From NCBI GenBank assembly GCA_036676235.1, contig JAKFDI010000064.1, positions 62,001 through 126,000 on the forward strand: a stretch of 64,000 bases of DNA, written 5' to 3'. Position numbers and translations under genes: made by a program. Under the pieces are notes generated by a model that was given only the letters and a program-made list of their open reading frames with translations, searched no databases and was not told where the DNA came from. Of the stretch, positions 55,287 to 63,687 are shown one piece after another (position 1 is the first letter of the stretch; each line of letters begins with the position of its first letter). Source of the stretch: JAKFDI01 sp036676235 (GTDB taxonomy: Bacteria; Pseudomonadota; Gammaproteobacteria; Burkholderiales; Burkholderiaceae_C).

Positions 55287-56042
55287 TTGGTTCTGTACGA
55301 ATACCCGTTCAACGAGAGCATCCGCACCATGCTGCGGCTGGAGCACCTGTTCGATCGCCTCGGGCAGCTGATTCCGCGTGACGCGCCGGTCGACCACCAT
55401 TTCGCGCTCGCCACGATCTTCGAGATCATGGACGTGGCCTCGCGCGCCGATCTCAAGTCGGACCTGCTGAAGGACCTGGAGCGCCACCGCACCCAGCTCA
55501 ACAGCTACCGCGGCAATCCGTCGATCTCGGAGCGGGTGCTCGACGAGGTGATCGCCAAGATCGACCACGCCTTCAACGGCCTCAACCAGCTCGCCGGCAA
55601 GGCCGGGCACACGCTCGCCACCAACGAATGGCTGATGAGCGTGCGCAGCCGCATCAGCATTCCCGGGGGCACCTGCGAGTTCGACCTGCCGGCCTATTAC
55701 GCCTGGCAGCAGCACGAACCCGCACGCCGCCGTGTCGACCTGCTGAACTGGACCAGCACGCTGATGCCACTGGCCGAAGCGCTGAGCGTGCTGCTCGGCC
55801 TGCTGCGCGACACCGGCGCGCCGCACAAGGTGGTGGCCAAGGCCGGCCAGTACCAGCAAAGCCTGCCCGCCGGGCGCAGCTACAGCCTGCTGCGCCTGCG
55901 CCTGGACGGCAGCGACTCGGTGGTGCCCGAGATCAGTGGGCACCGGCTGATGGTCTCGGTGCGCCTGATGCGCCAGGATCCCGAGGGGCGGCTGAAGCCG
56001 AGCCCGGACGACACGACGCTGGAACTCACCTTGTGTGCATGA
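55287..56042 (+). CDS. zapD: Cell division protein ZapD
   Basis: A 251-aa FtsZ-bundling protein. TTG at 55287 is the preferred start: GAAGAGG lies 8-14 bp upstream and the N-terminus then reads M-VLYEYPFNESIRTMLRLE, as in ZapD. The longer frame from 55224 adds an unrelated leader. Core: FATIFEIMDVASRADLKSDLLKDLERHR-like helical region, then a beta-rich C-terminal domain. It crosslinks FtsZ filaments at the septum. Close to E. coli ZapD in length (247 aa). Confidence 0.92.
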   Translation: MVLYEYPFNESIRTMLRLEHLFDRLGQLIPRDAPVDHHFALATIFEIMDVASRADLKSDLLKDLERHRTQLNSYRGNPSISERVLDEVIAKIDHAFNGLNQLAGKAGHTLATNEWLMSVRSRISIPGGTCEFDLPAYYAWQQHEPARRRVDLLNWTSTLMPLAEALSVLLGLLRDTGAPHKVVAKAGQYQQSLPAGRSYSLLRLRLDGSDSVVPEISGHRLMVSVRLMRQDPEGRLKPSPDDTTLELTLCA

Positions 56043-56049
56043 GGGTCGG

Positions 56050-56268
56050 ATGAGCGCCGGCAGCACGCCTCCCGTTCCCAAGCGCATCGTTCGCTGCCCC
56101 ACCTGCGGCGGCGACAGCGTGTATTCGAGCGAGAACCCGCACCGCCCGTTCTGCAGCGAACGCTGCCGCAACGTGGATTTCGGCGCCTGGGCGAGCGAGA
56201 GCTACCGCGTCGCCGCGCCGCCGTCGGCCGAAGACATCGAACCGGACGAGCCGCCGCCGCGGCATTGA
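56050..56268 (+). CDS. yacG: DNA gyrase inhibitor YacG (zinc-binding)
   Basis: A 72-aa zinc-finger protein: CPTCGGDSVYSSEN then FCSERCRNVDFGAWASE, the four-Cys YacG signature. It inhibits gyrase by binding GyrB. The ATG at 56050 has GAGGG 7-11 bp upstream; an alternative ATG at 56035 adds MHEGR and overlaps the zapD stop. Last gene of the pilBCD-coaE-zapD-yacG block. Confidence 0.95.
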   Translation: MSAGSTPPVPKRIVRCPTCGGDSVYSSENPHRPFCSERCRNVDFGAWASESYRVAAPPSAEDIEPDEPPPRH

Positions 56269-56318
56269 GGCTGCGCTTCGACACGGCGTTTCGCGGAAAC
56301 TGTGATCGACTCAAAACT

Positions 56319-56405
56319 CCGTTCGCCCTGAGGTTGTGTTCCGACCGCCCTGAGGTATCGAAGGGAGGGCCGGGCGAGGGGGCTTCGATACCTCAGCCCG
56401 AACGG
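56319..56405. repeat. Intergenic palindromic repeat between yacG and the amidase gene
   Basis: Left part CCGTTCGCCCTGAGGT and right part ACCTCAGCCCGAACGG are near-complementary ends, with TATCGAAGGG and CCCGGCC-like sequence inside. Related to the TTCGACAGGCTCAG arrays at 35728 and 40186. It lies in a convergent gap (56269-56452), the expected site for a bidirectional terminator. Confidence 0.75.
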
Positions 56406-56452
56406 GAGTTGTTGGCGGACCCCGTTCTCATTCGATCGAACGCACGCCGATA

Positions 56453-57358
56453 TCAGCGCCGCGCCTCGCCTGTGCTCTTTCGCGCAGACGGCTTCTTCTT
56501 CACCGCCCCGGCCACCGCCCGGCTGCGCGGCACGGGCGCCGCGGGTGCGGTCATCCGCTCGATGAAGCTGTTGTTGACCCAGCCTTCGATGTCGGTCGTG
56601 CCCACCACTTCCACCCGGCTCCAGCGCGAGCCCGGCTCCAGCAGTTGCAGCTCGGTGCCGCGCTTGAGCGCCGGCGCCACGGTGTCGAAGCGGGCATCCG
56701 CACCTTGGCGAATGTTGAGCGAAGTGGCCGTCACGCGGTAGCGCGCCGGCACGTCGTCCGCACGGCCGAGTGCGCGGCTTCGCACCGCGCCCAGCGGAAA
56801 CGCCGGACCGGGATCGGCCTTGCGCTGCGGGGCGATGTCGTCGTGGCCGAGAACGTCTTCCAGGCCGTAGTGCGCCACCAGCAGTTCGGCCAGTTCGAGC
56901 GCGCGCTCGATCTGCGTCTCGGTGTAGGCGTGCCACGGCTGCGTGCCGCCGCCGTGCTTGTGGTCGGCGAGCAGCACTTCGTTGTCGAGATAGGGTTTGC
57001 CGAACCACGCCACGTACTGCGCGCCAATGCGCTTGAGCAGCCCGGCGTTGTCCATCTCGATGCCGATCGAATGGCGGTTCAGGCCGACGAGGCCGTTCCA
57101 CTGGCTCGCGCCCGCATGCCAGGTGACCACATCGAAGGGCGCGAGCTGCACGATGCGCCCGTCGCGCCCGAGCACCACATGCGCCGAGGCGTTGCCCTGC
57201 GGCTTGATGCTGCACAGCGATTCGACCGAACTCTCGAGCGAACGCCCGGCGGTGTAGTGCATCACCAGATAGCGCGGCACGAGATCGCCGCCGACGTTGG
57301 GCGTGGGCCGGAACGACACGTCGGCGCCGACCAGCCGATGGTTCTCGATCTTGAGCAT
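56453..57358 (-). CDS. N-acetylmuramoyl-L-alanine amidase (Amidase_2) with SH3-like domain
   Basis: A 301-aa protein. Residues about 25-190 form an Amidase_2 (AmpD-like) domain with zinc ligand H34 (YLVMHYTAG), E in SIGIEMDNAG, and H and D in VLGHDDIAPQRKADPG. Residues about 205-270 form a bacterial SH3 domain (VTATSLNIRQGADARFDTV; WSRVEVVGTTDIEGWVNNSF). A basic tail ends VKKKPSARKS. There is no signal peptide, which is unusual for a murein hydrolase. AGGAG overlapping the upstream caspase-like stop is the ribosome-binding site, so the two genes are coupled. Confidence 0.88.
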   Translation of the reverse strand: MLKIENHRLVGADVSFRPTPNVGGDLVPRYLVMHYTAGRSLESSVESLCSIKPQGNASAHVVLGRDGRIVQLAPFDVVTWHAGASQWNGLVGLNRHSIGIEMDNAGLLKRIGAQYVAWFGKPYLDNEVLLADHKHGGGTQPWHAYTETQIERALELAELLVAHYGLEDVLGHDDIAPQRKADPGPAFPLGAVRSRALGRADDVPARYRVTATSLNIRQGADARFDTVAPALKRGTELQLLEPGSRWSRVEVVGTTDIEGWVNNSFIERMTAPAAPVPRSRAVAGAVKKKPSARKSTGEARR

Positions 57359-57367
57359 GCCCCGCTC

Positions 57368-58285
57368 CTAAAGCGCGAACGGCTGCTGCCGCACGAAGCG
57401 CGCCGCCGGCCCGAGCGTGAAGAGATTGGGCGATTGCGTGGGCGGCAACTGCATGCGGATCTGCGCGTGAAAGCTCGCGTAGCTGCCGCGGAAAACCCCG
57501 TTGCGCCACACCGCGAGCAACTGTTCGGTGAAGGCACCGTTGTTCGCGCCGTCCATCGAGGTCTGGTTGTCCTGGCAGCCCGAGATGAGGATCACCGCCG
57601 GCTCGAAGCGGTCGACGATGGCGGTGAGGCGATTGCTCACCGTCACGTTTGCGAGTGCCTCGTCGGGATCGACCGGCACGTCGCCGGCGGCGCGGGCCAG
57701 ATCGGCCTGCAGCTTGTCGTAGAAGCCGTGATGGTCGCGGTAGGTACGCAGCGCCACGCTGCGCGGCATCAGGCGCGGGCGCTGCTCGGGCAGCACGCCC
57801 AGCGGCGCGGTGGTGAGCGGCCCGGCGCGGGTGACGGTGCCGCTGTGGCAACTGTCGGACAGCACGAGGATGCGCACGCCCGCGGCGAAGCGGCTGAGCG
57901 CGAAATACAGCTCGTCGTCGATGAGCTGCGCGTCGTACAGGCACCAGGTCTCGTCCTGCTTGTCGGCTTCTTCGCCGCTCGCGTCGGGGACCTGGCCGCC
58001 GTGGCCGGAGAAGCTGAGGAAGAACAGGTCGCCCGCCTTCAGCGTGCGCGCCGCGGCGTCGAGCGCACGCTGTACGGCGGCGCGCGTGGCCTTCTTCGTG
58101 AGCAGCACGGTCGGCTTCATGCCCTGGCTGCGGGCGATGGCGGCCATGTCGTTCGCATCGAACTCGCAGGCCGCGAGTTCGCCGCTCCAGCCGCCGTAGT
58201 GCGCCGGGTCCACGAGATTGAGGCCGAGGTGCAGTGACAGGCCCTGGGGCGCTGCGTCGCGGGTGGGTGTCTTCGTCCGGGCCAT
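57368..58285 (-). CDS. Caspase-like cysteine protease (peptidase C14, metacaspase type)
   Basis: A 305-aa caspase-fold protease. The start at 58285 gives MARTKTPTRDAAPQGLSLHLGLN. The catalytic pair is H95 in FLSFSGHGGQVPD and C146 in LVLSDSCHSGT. Acidic residues at D111 and D118 (QDETWCLYD) resemble the metal site of calcium-dependent metacaspases. The C-terminal part (ISGCQDNQTSMDGANNGAFT) is also typical of bacterial caspases. No signal peptide. It is followed 9 bp later by the amidase gene. Role unknown. Confidence 0.88.
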   Translation of the reverse strand: MARTKTPTRDAAPQGLSLHLGLNLVDPAHYGGWSGELAACEFDANDMAAIARSQGMKPTVLLTKKATRAAVQRALDAAARTLKAGDLFFLSFSGHGGQVPDASGEEADKQDETWCLYDAQLIDDELYFALSRFAAGVRILVLSDSCHSGTVTRAGPLTTAPLGVLPEQRPRLMPRSVALRTYRDHHGFYDKLQADLARAAGDVPVDPDEALANVTVSNRLTAIVDRFEPAVILISGCQDNQTSMDGANNGAFTEQLLAVWRNGVFRGSYASFHAQIRMQLPPTQSPNLFTLGPAARFVRQQPFAL

Positions 58286-58461
58286 GGTGTGCCTCCGCGC
58301 AGTGGGTGCGTGTGCGCCGCACGGTACGCGCAAGCGGGCGGCGGCCCCATGCCTAGGTCGTGGGAACGGCGAGCAGGCGGGCTTGGCCCGTTGGAGCCAT
58401 TTCAAGCACCGCGATGCGCCTCTAGCATCCCGGCGCTCGAGACAACCCCGAGGGAAAGAAC

Positions 58462-59682
58462 ATGTCGTTGATCCAGCGCGTGCAGCGCATCCTGTTCCAG
58501 CCGGTCCAGACCTGGCCGGTGATCGCCGGCGAGCCCGCCACCACCGCGTCGATCTACACACGCTACGTGATGATCCTCGCCGCCATTCCGGCGCTCGCCA
58601 CCTTCATCGGCCTGTCAGTCTTCGGCGTCGGCGGCTTCGGCGCCGGCGTGCGCATGCCGCTCGGCGCGGGCCTCGTGCAGGCGCTGCTGAGCTACGGGCT
58701 CACGCTCGTGGCGGTGTTCGTGCTCGCGCTCATCGCCGACGCACTGGCGCCGACCTTCGGCGGCACGAAGAACCCGCTGAACGCACTGAAGCTCGTGGCC
58801 TACGCCAGCACGGCCGGCTTCGTCGGCGGCATCTTCGCGCTGGTGCCCATGCTGTGGATCCTGTCGCTGCTGGCCTCGCTGTACGGCATCTACCTGCTCT
58901 ACACCGGCGTGCCGGTGCTGATGAAGACGAGCCGCGAGAAAGCCTTGCCCTACACCGCGGTGCTCATCGTCTGCGGCATCGTCGCCATGGTCATCCTCGG
59001 CGCCGTCACCAACCTGTTCATGCCGTCGCCGGCGATGACGGGCAAGCTGAGCATCAAGACGCCCGGCGGCGAACTCAGCGTCGACGGCTCGAAGATGGAA
59101 GCGATGGCCCGCCAGATGGAAGAAGCCGGCAAGCGCATGGAAGCCGCGCAGGCCAAGGGCGACACCGCCGCAGCCACGCAGGCCATGAGCGATCTCATGG
59201 GCGCGATGGCCGGCGCCAATGCCAACGGCAACGCGCGCGCCATCGACCCCCAGCAGTTGAAGGCGCTGCTGCCCGAATCGCTGGGCGACCTGCAGCGCGA
59301 TTCCATCGAGGCGCAGGGCAACCAGGCCATGGGCCTGGCCGGCTCGGTGGCGCGTGCGGAGTACGTGAACGGCGAGCGCCGCGTCGTGCTTTCGGTCACC
59401 GACATGGGCGGCATGGGCGGCCTCGCCGCGCTGGCCGGCTGGGCCGGCAGCACGATGGACCGCGAAACGGCCGACGAGGTGGAGAAGGTCTACAAGGACG
59501 GCGCGCGCATCGTGCGCGAGCACTACAACAAGGACGGCAGCCACGGCGAAGTGGCGCTGATCTTCGACAACGGGCTGCTGGTCCAGGCCGAAGGTGAGCG
59601 CCTCGACCAGCCGGCGCTCATGCGCGCCGCCGAGAGCATCGACAGCGCGCGCCTCGCGCAGCTCAAGCGCGACGCGAAGTGA
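58462..59682 (+). CDS. Yip1 domain membrane protein
   Basis: A 406-aa protein. Residues about 1-195 form a Yip1-type membrane domain with about five helices (RILFQPVQTWPVIAGEPAT; MILAAIPALATFIGLSVF; AVLIVCGIVAMVILGAV). Residues about 200-400 are soluble with a Met/Ala-rich helical stretch (SKMEAMARQMEEAGKRMEAAQ) and a C-terminal alpha/beta unit. Function unknown; bacterial Yip1 proteins are envelope proteins of unknown task. It is divergent from the caspase-like gene with a 176-bp gap between starts. Confidence 0.8.
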   Translation: MSLIQRVQRILFQPVQTWPVIAGEPATTASIYTRYVMILAAIPALATFIGLSVFGVGGFGAGVRMPLGAGLVQALLSYGLTLVAVFVLALIADALAPTFGGTKNPLNALKLVAYASTAGFVGGIFALVPMLWILSLLASLYGIYLLYTGVPVLMKTSREKALPYTAVLIVCGIVAMVILGAVTNLFMPSPAMTGKLSIKTPGGELSVDGSKMEAMARQMEEAGKRMEAAQAKGDTAAATQAMSDLMGAMAGANANGNARAIDPQQLKALLPESLGDLQRDSIEAQGNQAMGLAGSVARAEYVNGERRVVLSVTDMGGMGGLAALAGWAGSTMDRETADEVEKVYKDGARIVREHYNKDGSHGEVALIFDNGLLVQAEGERLDQPALMRAAESIDSARLAQLKRDAK

Positions 59683-59701
59683 GCCCTGCGCGGGTGGGCG
59701 C

Positions 59702-60769
59702 TCAGCGCCGCTTCAGGCCCGGCCCGCGCATCGGCCGGTGCTCCAGCGCCCACTGAACGTACAGCCGCCGCACCAGCACCATCGTCACCACCATCAGCGG
59801 CGTGGCGAAGATGATGCCGATCGGCCCGAACAGAATGCCGAAGATCACCGCTGCCACGAGCCCCAGCGCCGGCGGCAGCCGCACGGCCCAGCGCTGCACG
59901 AAGGGCAGCAGCAGGTACTCCTCCACCTGCTGCACCGCGAGAAACAGCAGTGCCACGTAGAGCGCCATGCGCGGCCCCTCGGTGAAGGCGAGCAGCACCG
60001 CCAGCACGCCGGCCGCCGCGGCGCCGAAGAAGGGCACGAAGGCCAGCAGGCCGGCGATGAGGCCGAGCGTCAGCGCCGTCGGCGCGCCCAGCAGCGACAG
60101 GCCGATGCCGGTGGCCGCGCCGATGAACAGCATCGACACACCCTGACCCAGCAGCCAGCGCGACAGCGCCTCGCCGCTCGCCTGCAGCGCCGCATCGACG
60201 CGCGGGCGATGCGCCGGCGGCACCAGCCGCACCAGGCCGCGGCGGTAGAAGCGCGGTTCGGCCGCGAGGTACACCGCGAGGATCAGCATCAGCACCGCCG
60301 TGCCCGCCGCGCCGACCGTGAGCGTTGCCAGCCGCGCCAGATGCGGGCCGACGGTGCCCGCGTCCCACACGCCCTCGATCGCATCGAGCACCTGGCGCCC
60401 CGCCGCATGCTGGCCGAGCCAGCCACGCGCGGCTTCCCAGGCGCGCGGCAGGCGCTCGCGCAGGCCGGCGAGCTGCTCCCCCACCGCATCGCCGACGAAC
60501 GCCGCCACGCCCGCGGCCAGCGCCGCGAGCATGAGAACGCCCACCAGGACCGACCAGCGTGCCGGCACGCGCAGCCGGCGCTCCAGCCCGTGCGCGACAC
60601 CGCGCAGCACTGCGGCGAGCACGACGGCGCCGAACACGAGGATCATCACCGCCGCCAACTGCCACAGCAGCAGTGCGCCCGCCGCCACCACGGCGGCCAG
60701 CAGCACGCGGCGCGGATGGCTCCAGGACCCAGCGCCCGGCGTGTCGGCGAGCGGCGGCTCCTGCGGCAT
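59702..60769 (-). CDS. AI-2E family transporter / PerM-like permease
   Basis: A 355-aa membrane protein of the AI-2E exporter family (TqsA, YdiK, PerM). It begins MPQEPPLADTPGAGSW at ATG 60769. Helices near RVLLAAVVAAGALLLWQL, VAVYLAAEPRFY-like region and FGILFGPIGIIFATPLMVVTMVLVRRLYV at the end match the family. Substrate uncertain; may be a sodium/proton or small-molecule exporter. It ends 19 bp after the Yip1 stop (convergent), with the 165-bp repeat element just upstream. Confidence 0.9.
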   Translation of the reverse strand: MPQEPPLADTPGAGSWSHPRRVLLAAVVAAGALLLWQLAAVMILVFGAVVLAAVLRGVAHGLERRLRVPARWSVLVGVLMLAALAAGVAAFVGDAVGEQLAGLRERLPRAWEAARGWLGQHAAGRQVLDAIEGVWDAGTVGPHLARLATLTVGAAGTAVLMLILAVYLAAEPRFYRRGLVRLVPPAHRPRVDAALQASGEALSRWLLGQGVSMLFIGAATGIGLSLLGAPTALTLGLIAGLLAFVPFFGAAAAGVLAVLLAFTEGPRMALYVALLFLAVQQVEEYLLLPFVQRWAVRLPPALGLVAAVIFGILFGPIGIIFATPLMVVTMVLVRRLYVQWALEHRPMRGPGLKRR

Positions 60770-60780
60770 GGAGCGCCGAC

Positions 60781-60945
60781 TAGTGCTGCGAGCCGCAGGT
60801 ATCGGAACGAAATGAAGGCGATGGATTCGGGTCGAGGGCAAGGCGCAAACCGCAGCGATACCCGGAGGTATCGCGAGGATTTGCAACGACGCCATCGGCT
60901 CGAAGACGCGCCTTCATGTTTCGATACCTGCGGGTCGCAGCACTA
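60781..60945. repeat. 165-bp element with about 37-bp inverted ends (MITE-like)
   Basis: The left end TAGTGCTGCGAGCCGCAGGT (60781 on) and the right end reading inward from 60945 as TAGTGCTGCGACCCGCAGGT are nearly identical over about 37-40 bp, through ATGAAGGCG. At the centre is a perfect hairpin GCGATACC-CGGA-GGTATCGC (about 60855-60874). No open reading frame is supported inside. It fills the gap between the AI-2E gene start and the dehydrogenase stop. Looks like a non-autonomous mobile element or a long dispersed repeat. Confidence 0.75.
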
Positions 60946-60949
60946 GCCT

Positions 60950-62314
60950 TCAGCGAGACGCCGGCGCCGCGGCCGCCATGCCGGCGCCCATGCCCGTCAC
61001 GCGCCAGACGATGTTGCCCACGTCGTCGGCCACCAACAGTGCGCCGCGGCCGTCGATCGCCACGCCCACCGGCCGGCCGTGGGCCTCGTCGTCTTCGTTG
61101 ACGAAGCCCGTCAGCACATCCACCGGCATGCCCGCGGGTCGGCCGTCGACGAAGGGCACGAACACCACCTTGTAGCCGCTGCGCGGCTTGCGGTTCCACG
61201 AGCCGTGCAGACCGATGAACATGCCCTGCGCGTAGGCACCACCGAGCTTCTGCCCGTCGGCCGCGGCCAGGCCCAGCGCCGCCACGTGCGCGCCGAGCGC
61301 GTAGTCGGGCTTGATTGCACTGGCCACTTTGCCCGGCTGCGGCGGCTGCACCCGTTCGTCCACATGCTGGCCGTAGTAGCTCCAGGGCCAGCCGTAGAAG
61401 GCGCCGTCCTTCACTGAAGTCAGGTAGTCGGGCACGAGGTCGCTGCCGATCTCGTCGCGCTCGTTCACCACCGTCCACAGCACGCCGGTGGTCGGCTCCC
61501 AGGCCATGCCGTTGGGGTTGCGCAGGCCGGTGGCAAAGAGGCGCTTCTCGCCGCTTTGCGGGTCGACCTCCCAGATCGCGGCGCGCCCTTGTTCGACGTC
61601 CATGCCGCGTTCGGCGACATTGCTGTTGGAGCCGACCGTCGCGTAGAGCTTGCTGCCGTCGCGGCTCGCGATGATGTTCTTGGTCCAGTGATGGTTGATG
61701 CCGGCAGGCAGGTCCGTCACCTTCTCGGGCGGCGCATCGATGCGCGTCTGGCCGGCCTCGTACGGAAAGCGCACGATGCCGTCGGCGTTGGCCACGTAGA
61801 GCCGGTTGCCCACCAACGCCATGCCGAAGGGCGAGGTCAGGTTCTCGAGAAAGGGCTGCTTCAGCTCGGCCGTGCCGTCGCCGTCGGCATCGCGCAGCAG
61901 CGTGATGCGGTCGGCGCTGGGCACGCCGGCGCCGGCGCGGGCCATCACCTTCTTCATGATCCAGCCGCGGATGCCGCCGCCTTCGGGCTTGGGCGGCGCA
62001 TTGCTTTCGGCCACGAGCACGTCGCCGCTCGGCAGCACCAACAACCAGCGCGGATGGTCGAGCCTGCGTGCGAAGGCGGTGACGGCGAGGCCCGCGGCGG
62101 GCGTCGGCTTGGCACCGTCCGGCCAGGGCTTGGCTTCGGCGATGTTCACCGTCGGAATCAGCGTCTTGTTCGGCGGCGGCAGCGTGGGGTTCGGGCCGAT
62201 GCCGGCGGTCACCGGCAGCTTGGCCACCTCACCGCAGGCGGCGAGGCCGAACACGGCCAACAGCAGCAGCAAGGCGGCGACCTCGCGGGTTCGGGTGTCG
62301 GGACGTGGCGTCAT
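60950..62314 (-). CDS. Lipoprotein sugar/sorbosone dehydrogenase, PQQ-type beta-propeller
   Basis: A 454-aa protein. Signal with lipobox LAAC (Cys27), so membrane-anchored in the periplasm. The rest is a GSDH-like beta-propeller: FARRLDHPRWLLVLPSGDVLVAES, SPFGMALVGNRLYVAN, FATGLRNPNGMAWEP and GLHGSWNRKPRSGYKV. These are PQQ-dependent aldose or sorbosone dehydrogenases; the PQQ is inferred, and the natural substrate is unknown. It is followed upstream on the same strand by a di-haem cytochrome gene, a likely electron acceptor. Confidence 0.88.
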   Translation of the reverse strand: MTPRPDTRTREVAALLLLLAVFGLAACGEVAKLPVTAGIGPNPTLPPPNKTLIPTVNIAEAKPWPDGAKPTPAAGLAVTAFARRLDHPRWLLVLPSGDVLVAESNAPPKPEGGGIRGWIMKKVMARAGAGVPSADRITLLRDADGDGTAELKQPFLENLTSPFGMALVGNRLYVANADGIVRFPYEAGQTRIDAPPEKVTDLPAGINHHWTKNIIASRDGSKLYATVGSNSNVAERGMDVEQGRAAIWEVDPQSGEKRLFATGLRNPNGMAWEPTTGVLWTVVNERDEIGSDLVPDYLTSVKDGAFYGWPWSYYGQHVDERVQPPQPGKVASAIKPDYALGAHVAALGLAAADGQKLGGAYAQGMFIGLHGSWNRKPRSGYKVVFVPFVDGRPAGMPVDVLTGFVNEDDEAHGRPVGVAIDGRGALLVADDVGNIVWRVTGMGAGMAAAAPASR

Positions 62315-62355
62315 GGCAGTGTTCCTCGTTCGACCGTTTGCGCGAGCGGCAACCT

Positions 62356-63183
62356 TCAGCGCAGGGTGGCGAGGTAGGCCGCCATGTCGCGCGCATCCTG
62401 CTCGCTGACACCGAGCGCCGGCATCGCCGTCTTCGGGTCGATGCGCTTCGGGTCGCGCAGCCACCGCACCATCGCCTCGGTGGTGTTGGGCAGCTCCCCG
62501 GCGATGAGGCGGCGACTCGCGATTCCGGCAAGCGGCGGACCCACCTGCACGTCCGGCCCCGTCACGCCGGGAATGACGTGGCAGTTGTTGCAGGCGTAGT
62601 GGTGAAAGATCTCGCGCCCGATCAAGGCATCGCCGGGCCGGGTGGCGGCCATCTCGTCGGGTGCACGGCATTGACCCGCACCAGCCGCCAGCATCGCCTC
62701 GAACGCCGCCGGCGTGTAGCCCGGCAGGCGCTGCACGAAGGCCACCACGGCCCAGAGTTCGTCCTCACTCAGCCGGTGCTGCCACGCGGGCATGCCCGTC
62801 ATCTTCAGCCCGTGGCGCGTGATCCAGTACAGCTCGCGCGCACGCCAGTGCTGCGGCGCATCGACCAGCGGTCCCGGCAGCGGCTGCATGGCAAGGCCAA
62901 TCGCCTCGGGCGCGGCGCCCGGGCCGCCGTGGCACTGCAGGCAGAAGTCGCCGTAGCAGGCCGCGCCCTGGCGGATGAGCCGCTCGTCGTGCAGCGGCGG
63001 CTCTTCGATGTCGCGTGCGCGCAGCGCGACCGAACGGCTCATCGCCACGCGCAGCAGCGAATAGACCGGCTGCGTGTGCTGCGCCGTCACCGAGACGTTG
63101 TAGACGCCGATCCAGACGAAGGCCACGGCCCCGACCAAGCCCAGGAGTGCGGCAGTCAGCAGCGTGAAGAAGGCTGTCTTCAT
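62356..63183 (-). CDS. Membrane-anchored di-haem cytochrome c
   Basis: A 275-aa cytochrome. A transmembrane anchor lies at residues about 5-28. Haem site 1 is C81-L-Q-C84-H85 in YGDFCLQCHGGPG; site 2 is CNNCH in HHYACNNCHVIPGV. The C-terminal Met ligand region is AMPALGVSEQDARDMAAYL. It probably carries electrons from the dehydrogenase downstream to an oxidase. ATG at 63183 (MKTAFFTLLT). A 105-bp divergent gap separates it from the cytochrome oxidase genes on plus. Confidence 0.92.
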   Translation of the reverse strand: MKTAFFTLLTAALLGLVGAVAFVWIGVYNVSVTAQHTQPVYSLLRVAMSRSVALRARDIEEPPLHDERLIRQGAACYGDFCLQCHGGPGAAPEAIGLAMQPLPGPLVDAPQHWRARELYWITRHGLKMTGMPAWQHRLSEDELWAVVAFVQRLPGYTPAAFEAMLAAGAGQCRAPDEMAATRPGDALIGREIFHHYACNNCHVIPGVTGPDVQVGPPLAGIASRRLIAGELPNTTEAMVRWLRDPKRIDPKTAMPALGVSEQDARDMAAYLATLR

Positions 63184-63321
63184 GCGTGCGCTGTCAGCTT
63201 TCCCGAAGCGCTTGTAGCGCTTACCGAGCCGCCCGGCCGGGTGGCGGAAGAAGTGGGTGCAGCGCCGGGCGCGTCGTATGCCGAGTTCATGGTTCGACCA
63301 CGAAGCAATCTCCGAACCCAG

Positions 63322-63687
63322 ATGCACCGCTCTGTCTTCGCCGCCGTCGTGCTGGCCGTGCCGGCCCTGCTGACGGCGTGCGCCGAACGACTCGACCCGA
63401 CGCCCGAGCAGCCCGCCGAGCGCGGCCGGCAGTTGCTGGCGCAATACCACTGCGGCACTTGCCACACGATTCCCGGCGTGGACGGCGCTCGGGGCAAGCT
63501 CGCCGTCACGCTGGAGAGCATCGGCCGGCGCAGCTACCTCGCGGGCCATGTGCCCAACGGCAGCGAACAACTGGTGCAGTGGATCGTCGATCCGGCCTCG
63601 CTGGTGCCGGACACGACGATGCCGCGCATGGGTGTGTCGCCCGAGGATGCGCGCGACATCGCCGTCTACCTGCGGAGCCTGCGTTGA
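63322..63687 (+). CDS. c-type cytochrome lipoprotein
   Basis: A 121-aa monohaem cytochrome with lipoprotein signal: MHRSVFAAVVLAVPALLTAC, the lipid-attached residue being Cys20. The haem motif is CGTCH (Cys44, Cys47, His48) and the Met ligand is in TTMPRMGV. An upstream in-frame ATG at 63289 would extend the N-terminus by 11 residues; MHRS gives the cleaner signal. The stop overlaps the next gene's TTG (63684). The sequence matches cytochrome c subunits next to terminal oxidases. Confidence 0.88.
   Translation: MHRSVFAAVVLAVPALLTACAERLDPTPEQPAERGRQLLAQYHCGTCHTIPGVDGARGKLAVTLESIGRRSYLAGHVPNGSEQLVQWIVDPASLVPDTTMPRMGVSPEDARDIAVYLRSLR

Noticed and set aside
56645..58237. 530-residue plus-strand frame opposite the amidase and caspase-like genes
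   Set aside because: Antisense shadow; the two minus-strand genes show catalytic motifs and a coupled ribosome-binding site.
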